A stretch of 8,229 nucleotides of DNA from Gemmatimonadota bacterium. Lineage in GTDB: Bacteria > Gemmatimonadota > Gemmatimonadetes > Gemmatimonadales > GWC2-71-9. The stretch spans positions 1-8,229 of the forward strand of contig QHTS01000332.1 in assembly GCA_003220905.1 (NCBI GenBank), in the 5' to 3' direction. The translations under genes were made by a program, and so were the position numbers. Numbering within the stretch: the stretch's first letter is position 1; each line of letters opens with the position of its first letter. A model generated the notes under the pieces. That model made no database searches. It worked only from the letters and a program-made list of their open reading frames with translations, and was not told where the DNA came from. Below, in pieces: positions 1-5,591 of this stretch.

Positions 1-657
1 ACCGTTCCCCCCGCCCGCATCGCGCGGAGCAAGCCGCTGCAGCACGTCGGCCACGGCGCGGAGATTGATCTTCGCCATGAGCGCGCCGACGTACTTCCCA
101 TCCGCCTGGCGGATCGGTGCGGCGAGGGCGATCGCGGCCTTGCCGAGCCCCGTGTCCCAGTACGCCTCGCCCACCAACGCGTCACTCGTCCGAAGGCCGT
201 TCAACCGATCCTGGGAGAACTGCACGCCGCTCATCCGGCCGCCGCTCGACGCCACGAACCGGCCGCGCCCGTCGACCACCAGCAGCCCTTCGCAATCCGG
301 GCAGCGCTCGCGCACGGAGTTGAGGTATTCGCGGAGCCGGCCGACCGCCTCGCCGCTCGTTCCCTGGATCCTGGCCAGGTTTTCCGCCACCGCGTACGCC
401 GTCGCCGCCACCCGCAGATCGCGCAGCCGATCGCCGAGCCACTGATCGATCTCCCACGCCGCCTGGGTGCTCGTGCCGCGCAGCTCCTGCGCGATCTGAT
501 CGCCGACCGACCTCCGGCTCTTCCGGGACGACACCACGGTCACGGCGAGCGGGGGCACGAGTGTCGCCACCACCGCGAACACCAGCATCTGGTTCCTGAT
601 GCTGTCGAGGTGGAACTCACGCAGCCAGCGCGCGATGGTCTCTTGCCAGACGGTCAC
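1..657 (-). CDS. Membrane sensor with N-terminal cache-like domain (partial, C-terminus outside window)
   Basis: The 219 visible codons are the N-terminal part of a membrane signalling protein. Seen: a short cytoplasmic, amphipathic start, one hydrophobic segment at about residues 23-42 (MLVFAVVATLVPPLAVTVV), then a mostly helical, charged extracytoplasmic stretch. A PAS/cache-like core follows around residues 120-200, with the motif GLLVVDGRGRFVASSG near 124-139 and APIRQADGKYVGALMAKI near 180-198. This layout is typical of single or double cache domains, which bind small ligands outside the membrane. The output domain (histidine kinase, GGDEF, cyclase, phosphatase or chemoreceptor) lies beyond position 1 and cannot be told. 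The GTG start at 657 is chosen because a GGGAGGA ribosome site lies at 667-673, 9 bases upstream, and the membrane segment then falls at the usual place. The frame stays open upstream, with another GTG at 702, so a longer form is possible. It follows the 776-1459 gene by 118 bases on the same strand. Confidence 0.8.
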   Translation of the reverse strand, partial: MTVWQETIARWLREFHLDSIRNQMLVFAVVATLVPPLAVTVVSSRKSRRSVGDQIAQELRGTSTQAAWEIDQWLGDRLRDLRVAATAYAVAENLARIQGTSGEAVGRLREYLNSVRERCPDCEGLLVVDGRGRFVASSGGRMSGVQFSQDRLNGLRTSDALVGEAYWDTGLGKAAIALAAPIRQADGKYVGALMAKINLRAVADVLQRLAPRDAGGGNG

Positions 658-714
658 GGTCGGTCGTCCTCCCGGCGTACAGCAAGATTCACTTTCCGCC
701 ACCCCCCGCAAGTG

Positions 715-756
715 TGAGCCCGCTCACCGGCTTGAAACAGGACCGGCGCGGGCTCA
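715..756. other. Inverted repeat / hairpin in the gap between two minus-strand genes
   Basis: An 8-bp perfect inverted repeat, TGAGCCCG (715-722) against CGGGCTCA (749-756), encloses a second CCGG/CCGG pair (727-730 and 743-746). It lies between the stop of the DUF4287-SRPBCC gene and the ribosome site of the cache sensor gene. It could weakly terminate the upstream gene or act as a leader element for the downstream one. No T-run follows on the minus strand, so a classic intrinsic terminator is not supported. Confidence 0.3.
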
Positions 757-775
757 ACCTTGCGGCGACAGAATA

Positions 776-1459
776 CTAGCGAGGGGCCAAGACTGCTTCG
801 AGCGCGCCCAACCGCTCCGCCCAGAATTGCTTCATCCGCGTCGACGCCTGCCGGTCCGGCAGCTTCGCGTGCTGGACCTGCACCTGACTCTTGGCTCCGC
901 TCCGAGCGGCGAAGCCCACCTGCACCGAGGTCATGTCCGGCCAGGTGATCCGCATGGACTTGTCGCGCGTCGCCGTGCGGACGGTCAGATCCACCGCGGG
1001 CAGCCACCGCGCCCGCGCGCCGGCATCCGACCACGCTCGGTACAGCCGGGAAACCGATGCCGCGAACGTTTTACTCTTGGTGGCCTCGAACCCGCCGTCA
1101 CGGCGCTGGCCGATGGCGCGCAAGCCCTTGATGCGCTCATACCCGACGGTCACCGTCTGAGACCACCACCCCGGCACCTTGTACGTCTCGTGCACGTACT
1201 CGGCGATCCGCCGGTGCGGCCAAGTATGCGCCTGCACACGGTCGAGCGCCCTGACCCAACGCTCCCAGGTGCACCCCGTCTTGGCCTTGAGCGCGGCATC
1301 GCTCATCATGCCGGCCAGCTTGGCGTACGCGGGGGTCGGGGCCTGCTGCTTCGTGACCTGCTTCTTGGCGAGGAGATGAGCGCGGGCGGTGGTGTAGGAT
1401 TCGCCCGTCTTCCGCATGCGAGCGCGAACGAGGCGCTTGAAATCCTTATTGGTCGGCAT
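776..1459 (-). CDS. DUF4287 / SRPBCC (AHSA1-like) domain protein
   Basis: A complete 227-residue soluble protein with no signal peptide. Three parts are visible. A basic N-terminal segment (about 1-30, with KDFKRLVRARMRKTGESY) resembles the short helical motif that opens many small bacterial proteins. Residues about 52-130 match the DUF4287 pattern: a KTG.TWERWV..LD stretch, a PH..IAEYVHE helix, then WWSQTVTVGYER near 98-109 and GQRRDGGFEATKSKT. Residues about 131-227 look like an SRPBCC fold of the AHSA1 type (RLYRAWSD, RWLP, MRITWPD, QVQHAKL, FWAERLGALEAVL), a hydrophobic-cavity fold that binds lipophilic ligands or partner proteins. The substrate is unknown and no enzymatic residues can be assigned. 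The ATG at 1459 has AAAGGA at 1468-1473, 8 bases upstream, which fixes the start. The stop is TAG at 776-778. Domain identity is from motif memory, not a search. Confidence 0.88.
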   Translation of the reverse strand: MPTNKDFKRLVRARMRKTGESYTTARAHLLAKKQVTKQQAPTPAYAKLAGMMSDAALKAKTGCTWERWVRALDRVQAHTWPHRRIAEYVHETYKVPGWWSQTVTVGYERIKGLRAIGQRRDGGFEATKSKTFAASVSRLYRAWSDAGARARWLPAVDLTVRTATRDKSMRITWPDMTSVQVGFAARSGAKSQVQVQHAKLPDRQASTRMKQFWAERLGALEAVLAPR

Positions 1460-1575
1460 CGTGTCCGTCCTTTGGTCGGGCCACGGGCCACACGCCCCCC
1501 AGCAGCGACGCCCCGCGGCGACTCAAAGGTTTGCTCGATGCCAATCCGGGAGTATGCCCCCCTTTGCCTCACCAG

Positions 1576-1596
1576 GACCCCCGCTGGGGGAGGGTC
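1576..1596. other. GC-rich hairpin in the 215-base gap 1460-1674
   Basis: The gap between the DUF1579-like gene and the SRPBCC gene holds no convincing ORF. It contains a compact inverted repeat, GACCC (1576-1580) with GGGTC (1592-1596); an alternative pairing is CCCCC (1578-1582) with GGGGG (1586-1590). It could separate the two minus-strand transcripts, but no T-run follows on either strand. I see no convincing promoter for the SRPBCC gene in the gap beyond weak -10-like matches. Confidence 0.25.
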
Positions 1597-1674
1597 GCCG
1601 AGGTTGGGCGTGGATCGCCGCCCGCCCTCTAGCATGCATCGCCGTGGCGCGGGGGGCAAGACCCGACCGACCGG

Positions 1675-2265
1675 CTATCGCTGGCGGGCGAACACCGCGC
1701 GCCACGCGCGGTCCTGGGCGGTCCACGTGAAGTGATCGTGGTCGACTACCGCCAGGGTGGAGGTCGGCGGAGGGGGCGGGTCGCCCGCACCGGGCGAAAT
1801 GGAGATGGCGTAGAACGTGATGCTCGGCTGCGCATCGTCCGGGATCCCCGTGAGGAGCTCGGGCGCAGACCCGACGTTGTACACCGCGGTGCTGAAGAAG
1901 CGGTCGCTCGAGGGATCGAAACCGACCAGGCCTTGGCCCTGCACCTGGGAGTGATCGAGCACTTCGGTCCATTGCACCCGCAGGTCGTCGAACAGCGCCT
2001 TCACGACGCGGATGCCCGACACGTCTGGGGTGCCGCTGAAGTTCCCCGCGAACCAGATCTCGAACCGCCACGTTCCGACCAGATCGCCGAGCATGCCGCG
2101 GGCGGGTTCGACGTGAGACGTGGGACGAGCGACCGTCGTGCTCGGTCTGCCCCGCCCGGTGGCCTCCTTGGCGCCCTGGGCGGCAAGCCCCGGCGCGAAC
2201 GCCGCGGCGGCAGCCAGCACCCACGCCCCGACCCGTGTGGACCCGCGAAGCCGACTCATGCCCAT
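1675..2265 (-). CDS. Exported DUF1579-like protein
   Basis: About 196 residues. An N-terminal signal peptide is visible: basic SRLRGSTR, hydrophobic VGAWVLAAAAAFAPG, then LAAQ as a likely cleavage region near residues 28-32. This predicts export to the periplasm or beyond. The mature part has the style of the DUF1579 / lipocalin-like group: LVGTWRFEIWFAG at its start, LRVQWTEVL, then GQGLVGFDPSSDRFFSTAVYN, followed by strand-rich sequence, a PPPPP spacer and an FTWTAQD near the end. The function of this group is not established. ATG at 2265 and ATG at 2259 (MGM) both suit the signal peptide. Neither has a clear ribosome site, so the mRNA may have a short leader. The frame stays open to an ATG at 2334, but that adds residues before the signal peptide and would run through the promoter island. 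Divergent from the XRE regulator, which may control it (inference). Confidence 0.72.
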   Translation of the reverse strand: MGMSRLRGSTRVGAWVLAAAAAFAPGLAAQGAKEATGRGRPSTTVARPTSHVEPARGMLGDLVGTWRFEIWFAGNFSGTPDVSGIRVVKALFDDLRVQWTEVLDHSQVQGQGLVGFDPSSDRFFSTAVYNVGSAPELLTGIPDDAQPSITFYAISISPGAGDPPPPPTSTLAVVDHDHFTWTAQDRAWRAVFARQR

Positions 2266-2281
2266 GGTGTTATACCAGCCA

Positions 2282-2310
2282 TTCATGTTATAATGTATAG
2301 CTGCTATAAT
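2282..2310 (+). promoter_or_regulatory. Promoter-like elements for the XRE regulator
   Basis: A perfect TATAAT at 2305-2310, preceded by TG-N (TGCTATAAT, an extended -10), has a weak -35-like TTCATG at 2282-2287 with a 17-base spacer. A second perfect extended -10, TGTTATAAT, lies at 2286-2294. Such AT-rich matches stand out in this GC-rich window. Transcription from the downstream element would start near 2317, giving a leader of about 27 bases that carries the AAGGAGG site. Predicted from the sequence only. Confidence 0.5.
2296..2308. promoter_or_regulatory. Palindromic operator candidate
   Basis: TATAGC-T-GCTATA is a perfect 6-bp inverted repeat around a single base. It overlaps the -10 regions of both divergent promoters. 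A dimeric XRE-family repressor bound here would block both genes, which fits classic autoregulation by the adjacent regulator. The assignment to that regulator is inference from position. Confidence 0.4.
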
Positions 2311-2334
2311 ACGTCTGATTGTTATATATCGCAA
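2306..2334 (-). promoter_or_regulatory. Promoter-like element for the DUF1579-like gene, overlapping the divergent promoter
   Basis: Read on the minus strand, TTGCGA (2329-2334) and TATTAT (2306-2311) are separated by 17 bases, with 4/6 and 5/6 matches to the sigma-70 consensus. Transcription would begin near 2299, about 34-40 bases before the ATG at 2265 or 2259. The -10 shares bases with the plus-strand TATAAT at 2305-2310, so the two promoters would compete for polymerase or be controlled together. Confidence 0.45.
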
Positions 2335-2343
2335 GGAGGCGAT

Positions 2344-2607
2344 ATGCCACAGTATCGGGGTGAGAAGGTCCGCTACCGCCGCAGAGGCTTGCTACGCCTG
2401 CGGTTGCGGCAACTCCTGGACGCGCGCAGCCTCTCCGCCTATGGGCTCGCCAAGTTCACCGGCCTCAGCCTGAACACGATCTACCGGCTCACTCGGCCAA
2501 GTGGACGGTTCAGTCTCATTCGGGCCGATACGATCGAACGCTTGTGTGGTGCCCTCCGGGTGACCCCGAGCGAACTGTTCGAGTATAAGCGGCCGCCGGC
2601 GTCGTGA
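2344..2607 (+). CDS. Small XRE-family (Cro/C1-type HTH) transcriptional regulator
   Basis: An 87-residue protein made almost entirely of one helix-turn-helix domain. A basic N-terminal tail (residues 1-20, many Arg) precedes LRQLLDARSL (about 22-30), SAYGLAKFTGL (helix 2, about 31-41) and SLNTIYRLTR (recognition helix, about 42-51). The closing segment ADTIERLCGALRVTPSELFEY is the standard end of the Cro/C1 fold. There is no ligand-binding or toxin domain. The start at 2344 is set by AAGGAGG at 2333-2339, 4 bases upstream. The open frame extends far upstream as antisense to the neighbouring gene and is not used. It probably binds the adjacent AT-rich divergent region and may control itself and the DUF1579-like gene. 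It could also be a lone antitoxin-like regulator, but no toxin gene is next to it. Confidence 0.88.
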   Translation: MPQYRGEKVRYRRRGLLRLRLRQLLDARSLSAYGLAKFTGLSLNTIYRLTRPSGRFSLIRADTIERLCGALRVTPSELFEYKRPPAS

Positions 2608-2639
2608 TGTAGCTCGGCCCGCATTCCTCGAGTCCCTGA

Positions 2640-2672
2640 CGGTCGTACTCGCCGTCGCGGCCGTCACGACCG
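2640..2672. terminator. Possible hairpin between convergent genes
   Basis: The 90-base gap between the convergent XRE and DUF445 genes holds CGGTCGT (2640-2646) paired with ACGACCG (2666-2672), and an inner GCC/GGC pair at 2651-2653 and 2659-2661. The location suits a bidirectional terminator. No T-run follows on either strand, so the call is tentative. Confidence 0.3.
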
Positions 2673-2697
2673 CCTAGTCGGTCGACTCCTGCCCCGC

Positions 2698-3978
2698 TCA
2701 GCGCAGCAGGTGCGAGACCGTGTAGATCGCGAGCCCGACCAAGCCGCCGACGAGCGTGCCGTTGATCCGGACGAACTGCAGATCTCTCCCCACGGCCAAC
2801 TCGAAGCGACGGGACGTCGCCTCCGGGTCCCACCCGGCGACCGTCTGGGCGATCAAGTCCCCGATCTCGTGGCGATACCGCTCCACCACCGTCGCCGCGA
2901 GGTCGATCACCAGGTCGTCGATCTCGGCGAGCAGACCCTCGTTCGTCAGCAGCGCCGCGCCGAACTCGCTCAGGCCGCGCTCCAGCGGCCCGGGCGCGCG
3001 TCCTCCGTCGGCCCGGGTCGCGTAGGCGACGATAGCGCGTCGGGTTGCCTCCCACAGGCGAGTGGACAGGTCGGCGAGGGATGGGTCGGCGAGCCATTCT
3101 TCCTTCAGCGCCTCCGCCTTGGCGATGACGTCGGGCGCGTGCTGCAGGCGCTCGACGAAGTCCCGCAGCGCAGTGTCGAACGCGGCCCGCAGAGGGTGAT
3201 ACGGATCGGCGCCGATGTCGCGCAGCAGGCTCTCCACGGTCCCGAGGATGCGCTGGAAGATCTGGTCGTCCACGACGCCGGGCACCCACCAGGGGCTCTC
3301 CGCCCGCACCTTGTCCCGGATCACGTCCCGGTTGTCGCGCACCGCCTCCGCGGCGAGGCGGACGGCCTCATTGAGCAGCGCCTGATGGCGGTCGTCGGCG
3401 AGGACCAGCGCGAGGGTCTTGCCGAGCGCCGGCGCGACGCGCGTCGCGCGGAGCCGGGCGCTGACCACTTCGTGCACCAGCACCCGCACGTCTTCGTCCG
3501 GCAGCGCCTCGAGGGTCTTCGCGAGACCGCCCGCGATCTGACGAGCGATGCGCCGGCTGTGCTCGGGATCGCTCAACCACCGAGCGGCCCGCTCGGCCGG
3601 CCGGACCGCCCGCAGGTTGGCGGCGATGACCTCGCGTGACAGGAAGTGATTCTGCACGAAGGTGCCGAGGATCCGCCCGATCCGCTCCTTGCGGGTGGCC
3701 ACGATGGCGGTGTGCGGGATCGGCAGCCCGAGCGGATGCCGGAACAGCGCCGTGACTGCGAACCAGTCGGCGAGTCCGCCCACCAGCGACGCCTCAGCCG
3801 TGGCGCGCAGGTAGCCGAGCCACGGATACTGGCCTTCGAACGCGCTCGCGCCCGCGAACACCGCGGCCGCGAGCGCCAGGAGCCCGGTGGCTTGGCGCTT
3901 CATCGCGTCGAGCTGGGCCTGGCGCGCTGCGTCGTCGGGCCGGGACCACGGTGACGGTGAGGCCGGGGTGGTCGTCAC
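2698..3978 (-). CDS. DUF445 family membrane protein (YjiN-type)
   Basis: 426 residues, the usual size of the family. Seen: a hydrophobic segment soon after the start (TGLLALAAAVFAGASAFE), the family core ATAEASLVGGLADWFAVTALFRHPLGLPIPHTAIV, then RKERIGRILGTFVQNHFLS. A long helical, charged middle follows, closing with AVGRDLQFVRINGTLVGGLVGLAIYTVSHLL, a C-terminal membrane segment. Family members are anchored at both ends, with a helical body between the anchors. Their biochemical role is unknown. No catalytic motif is visible. The GTG start at 3978 gives the expected length but has no ribosome site. A TANNNT element (TATCAT, 3985-3990) ends 6 bases before it, which would fit a leaderless message. 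An in-frame ATG at 3903 would remove about 25 residues. The frame runs open upstream to about 4755, but that stretch is antisense to the response-regulator gene. Confidence 0.9.
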   Translation of the reverse strand: MTTTPASPSPWSRPDDAARQAQLDAMKRQATGLLALAAAVFAGASAFEGQYPWLGYLRATAEASLVGGLADWFAVTALFRHPLGLPIPHTAIVATRKERIGRILGTFVQNHFLSREVIAANLRAVRPAERAARWLSDPEHSRRIARQIAGGLAKTLEALPDEDVRVLVHEVVSARLRATRVAPALGKTLALVLADDRHQALLNEAVRLAAEAVRDNRDVIRDKVRAESPWWVPGVVDDQIFQRILGTVESLLRDIGADPYHPLRAAFDTALRDFVERLQHAPDVIAKAEALKEEWLADPSLADLSTRLWEATRRAIVAYATRADGGRAPGPLERGLSEFGAALLTNEGLLAEIDDLVIDLAATVVERYRHEIGDLIAQTVAGWDPEATSRRFELAVGRDLQFVRINGTLVGGLVGLAIYTVSHLLR

Positions 3979-3984
3979 GGAGCA

Positions 3985-3990
3985 ATGATA
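3985..3990 (-). promoter_or_regulatory. -10-like element directly before the DUF445 start
   Basis: TATCAT on the minus strand lies 6 bases before the GTG at 3978, with no Shine-Dalgarno sequence between. This is the spacing expected for a leaderless transcript. A TTGCAC further upstream sits 20 bases from it, too far for a good -35. Weak single-motif evidence. Confidence 0.3.
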
Positions 3991-4049
3991 ACGGATGCGG
4001 TGTGTCGTCGGTGCAACACCACCGGACCGCGACCGCGATTCCGCCGCAC

Positions 4050-4074
4050 GGCCGGGGATGCCGACCGCCCGGCC
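4050..4074. other. Inverted repeat upstream of the signalling cluster
   Basis: GGCCGGG (4050-4056) and CCCGGCC (4068-4074) form a perfect 7-bp GC-only stem around an 11-base loop, ending 30 bases before the ATG at 4105. It lies in the divergent gap 3979-4104. It may be a leader hairpin affecting translation or attenuation, or a dyad operator. I could not identify a clear promoter for the plus-strand cluster in this gap. Confidence 0.35.
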
Positions 4075-4104
4075 TGCTAGTTGCGGTGTTGGGGCAGGGA
4101 TTTT

Positions 4105-5067
4105 ATGACCGCCATCGCCCCTGCTCCGCCCCTGATCCTGATCGCGACCGATCCGGAGCACTCGCTCGCGGGGGTGCTGGACGGCGGGCGCTACGCCGTG
4201 GTCCAGGTGAATACGGGCACCCTGGCGCTCGAGTGCGTGCGAGACGTCCGGCCAGACCTGATCATCTTCGACGCCGAGTTGCCGGACATGTCGGGGATCG
4301 ACGCGTGCCGCTTGCTGCAGAGCGATCTGCGAATCGGCCACACCGTGCCCACCCTCATCCTCGCTCCCGACAAGCCCACACCGGAGCAGCGCGTAGCCGC
4401 CCTGCGGGCCGGCGTCTGGGATTTTCTTCCCTATCCGCCGGACCCCGAGGAGCTCTCGCTCACTCTCCAGACCTACCTGCAGGCGAAGCGAAACGTCGAC
4501 GTCGCCCTCGCAGCGGGCCTGGTGGATCCGGCGACAGGGCTCCACAGTCGGCCCGCCCTGGCGCGCCGGGCACGAGAGCTCGGCGCGCTGATGATGCGCG
4601 GGCGCGGGGCGCTCGCCTGCGTGGTGTTTGCCCTGGAAGCCGACCCGGGGGACCCAAAACCGGGAAGCGTCGTGGTCCGCAGCGCCCGAATGTCCGATGT
4701 CGTGGGGGCGTTGAGCCCGACCGAATTCGCGGTGCTCGCGCCGGCGACCGATCACGCCGGCGCGGTCAAGCTCGCCCAGCGCATCGGCGGTGCCTTGCGC
4801 GAAGTGTTCGGCGCGAGCGGCTCCGTCGCTTCCCCGTCAGCGCTCCAGGTCGGCTACGACGCCGTGACCAACCTGAAGTATTCGCCGATCGACCCCGTTG
4901 CCTTGCTCTTGCGAGCCACCACGGCGGTGCGAACCGGCACACCTGAGCCAGGCTGCCCGTGGATGCGTCGCTTCGACGAGGCCAAGGCGTCGGCTCCAGA
5001 GGAAGGGCCAGCGCAGCGGACCACCCCCTCCGGACTCACGCTCGGCAACCGGGGAACCAGGGCATGA
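4105..5067 (+). CDS. Response-regulator-like protein with degenerate receiver and degenerate GGDEF domain
   Basis: 320 residues in two domains. Residues about 9-125 form a receiver fold: LILIATDPE as strand 1, PDLIIFDAELPDMSG with the phosphoacceptor-position Asp at 56, and LRAGVWDFLPYPPDPEEL near the end. The conserved Thr/Ser after strand 4 is Ala87 and the conserved Lys is Tyr110 (PYPP instead of the usual TKPF), so normal phosphorylation switching is doubtful. Residues about 138-290 follow the GGDEF pattern: LVDPATGLHSRPALARR, then SARMSDVVGALSPTEFAVLAPATD. The signature loop reads SPTEF (204-208), so diguanylate cyclase activity is not expected. No RxxD inhibitory site precedes it. The role is probably scaffolding, nucleotide sensing or partner control. 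ATG 4105 follows GGGGCAGGGA (4091-4100). An in-frame TTG at 4081 is a less likely start. The 3' end overlaps the lipoprotein gene by 4 bases (ATGA). Confidence 0.83.
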   Translation: MTAIAPAPPLILIATDPEHSLAGVLDGGRYAVVQVNTGTLALECVRDVRPDLIIFDAELPDMSGIDACRLLQSDLRIGHTVPTLILAPDKPTPEQRVAALRAGVWDFLPYPPDPEELSLTLQTYLQAKRNVDVALAAGLVDPATGLHSRPALARRARELGALMMRGRGALACVVFALEADPGDPKPGSVVVRSARMSDVVGALSPTEFAVLAPATDHAGAVKLAQRIGGALREVFGASGSVASPSALQVGYDAVTNLKYSPIDPVALLLRATTAVRTGTPEPGCPWMRRFDEAKASAPEEGPAQRTTPSGLTLGNRGTRA

Positions 5068-5591
5068 AAGCGACGCGTCTCTGGCCTGCCCTCCTGCTCG
5101 GTGCCGCCAGCGCGCTGGCCCTCGGCTGTGGGGATCGCTCACAGCTCGGCGTCGCCGCCCAGGCGCCGACACCGCACAGCGACCTGATCGGTGGCCTGCT
5201 CGCGCCGTCGGGCCTGCTCACGTGTCGGCCGCTGCCGTACGACTCCACGACCCAGACCATCGGGCCCGATGGGGGCACGATTTACATCGGCTCGCACTCG
5301 CTCGACATCCCTGCGGGCGCACTCCCGTCTCCGACGATGATCACTGCCGTGGTGGCGTCAGGCACGGTGAACGCCGTCCGCTTCCAGCCCGAGGGCCTGC
5401 AGTTCCAGCGCACCGCGTACCTCACGATGAGCTACGGGAACTGCGACCTGCTCGGCTCGCTCGCCCCGAAACGGATCGCTTACACGACGGACGCGCTCGT
5501 CCTCGAGTACCTGCTCTCGGCGGACAACCTGTTCGCCGGACACGTCACCGGGGAGCTGCAGCACTTCTCCGAGTATGCCATCGCCTGGTGA
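5064..5591 (+). CDS. Lipoprotein with ZU5-like domain
   Basis: 175 residues. The N-terminus is a lipoprotein signal: KATRLW, hydrophobic PALLLGAASALALG, then Cys22 as the probable lipidated residue (ALGC, an acceptable lipobox). A short linker leads to a beta-rich domain: GPDGGTIYIGSHSLDIPAGAL (about 68-87), FQPEGLQF (107-114), AYLTMSYGNC (118-127), and a closing HFSEYAIAW. This order (GG-T, IPAGAL, PEGL.F, HFS.YA) is typical of ZU5-like domains in bacterial lipoproteins, thought to mediate protein contacts. It would sit at the outer face of the cytoplasmic membrane or the outer membrane. ATG 5064 overlaps the previous stop (ATGA) and has GGGGA at 5051-5055. Its 3' end overlaps the ATG of the TPR/HD-GYP gene. 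Why a lipoprotein sits inside a signalling operon is unknown; it might be a surface sensor or anchor. Confidence 0.78.
   Translation: MKATRLWPALLLGAASALALGCGDRSQLGVAAQAPTPHSDLIGGLLAPSGLLTCRPLPYDSTTQTIGPDGGTIYIGSHSLDIPAGALPSPTMITAVVASGTVNAVRFQPEGLQFQRTAYLTMSYGNCDLLGSLAPKRIAYTTDALVLEYLLSADNLFAGHVTGELQHFSEYAIAW

Noticed and set aside
599..1735. Long open frame on the plus strand across the SRPBCC gene
   Set aside because: Its product is Arg/Pro-rich low-complexity sequence typical of antisense frames in GC-rich DNA, and it lies opposite a well-recognised family gene.
2266..2334. Longer start (ATG 2334) for the DUF1579-like protein
   Set aside because: It would put 23 non-signal residues before the signal peptide and would lie at the promoter; ATG 2265 or 2259 fits better.
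1732..2343. Upstream extension of the XRE reading frame
   Set aside because: It is antisense to the exported protein and crosses the promoter island; the AAGGAGG at 2333-2339 marks the real start at 2344.
2344..2607. XRE protein as the antitoxin of a toxin-antitoxin pair
   Set aside because: Neither neighbour resembles a toxin: one is an exported DUF1579-like protein, the other a DUF445 membrane protein.
4081..4104. TTG start at 4081 for the response-regulator-like gene
   Set aside because: The added residues would encode the ribosome site GGGGCAGGGA, and ATG 4105 begins just before the receiver fold as expected.
3979..4755. N-terminal extension of the DUF445 frame
   Set aside because: It is antisense to the response-regulator-like gene, has no family similarity, and the 426-residue form already has family length.
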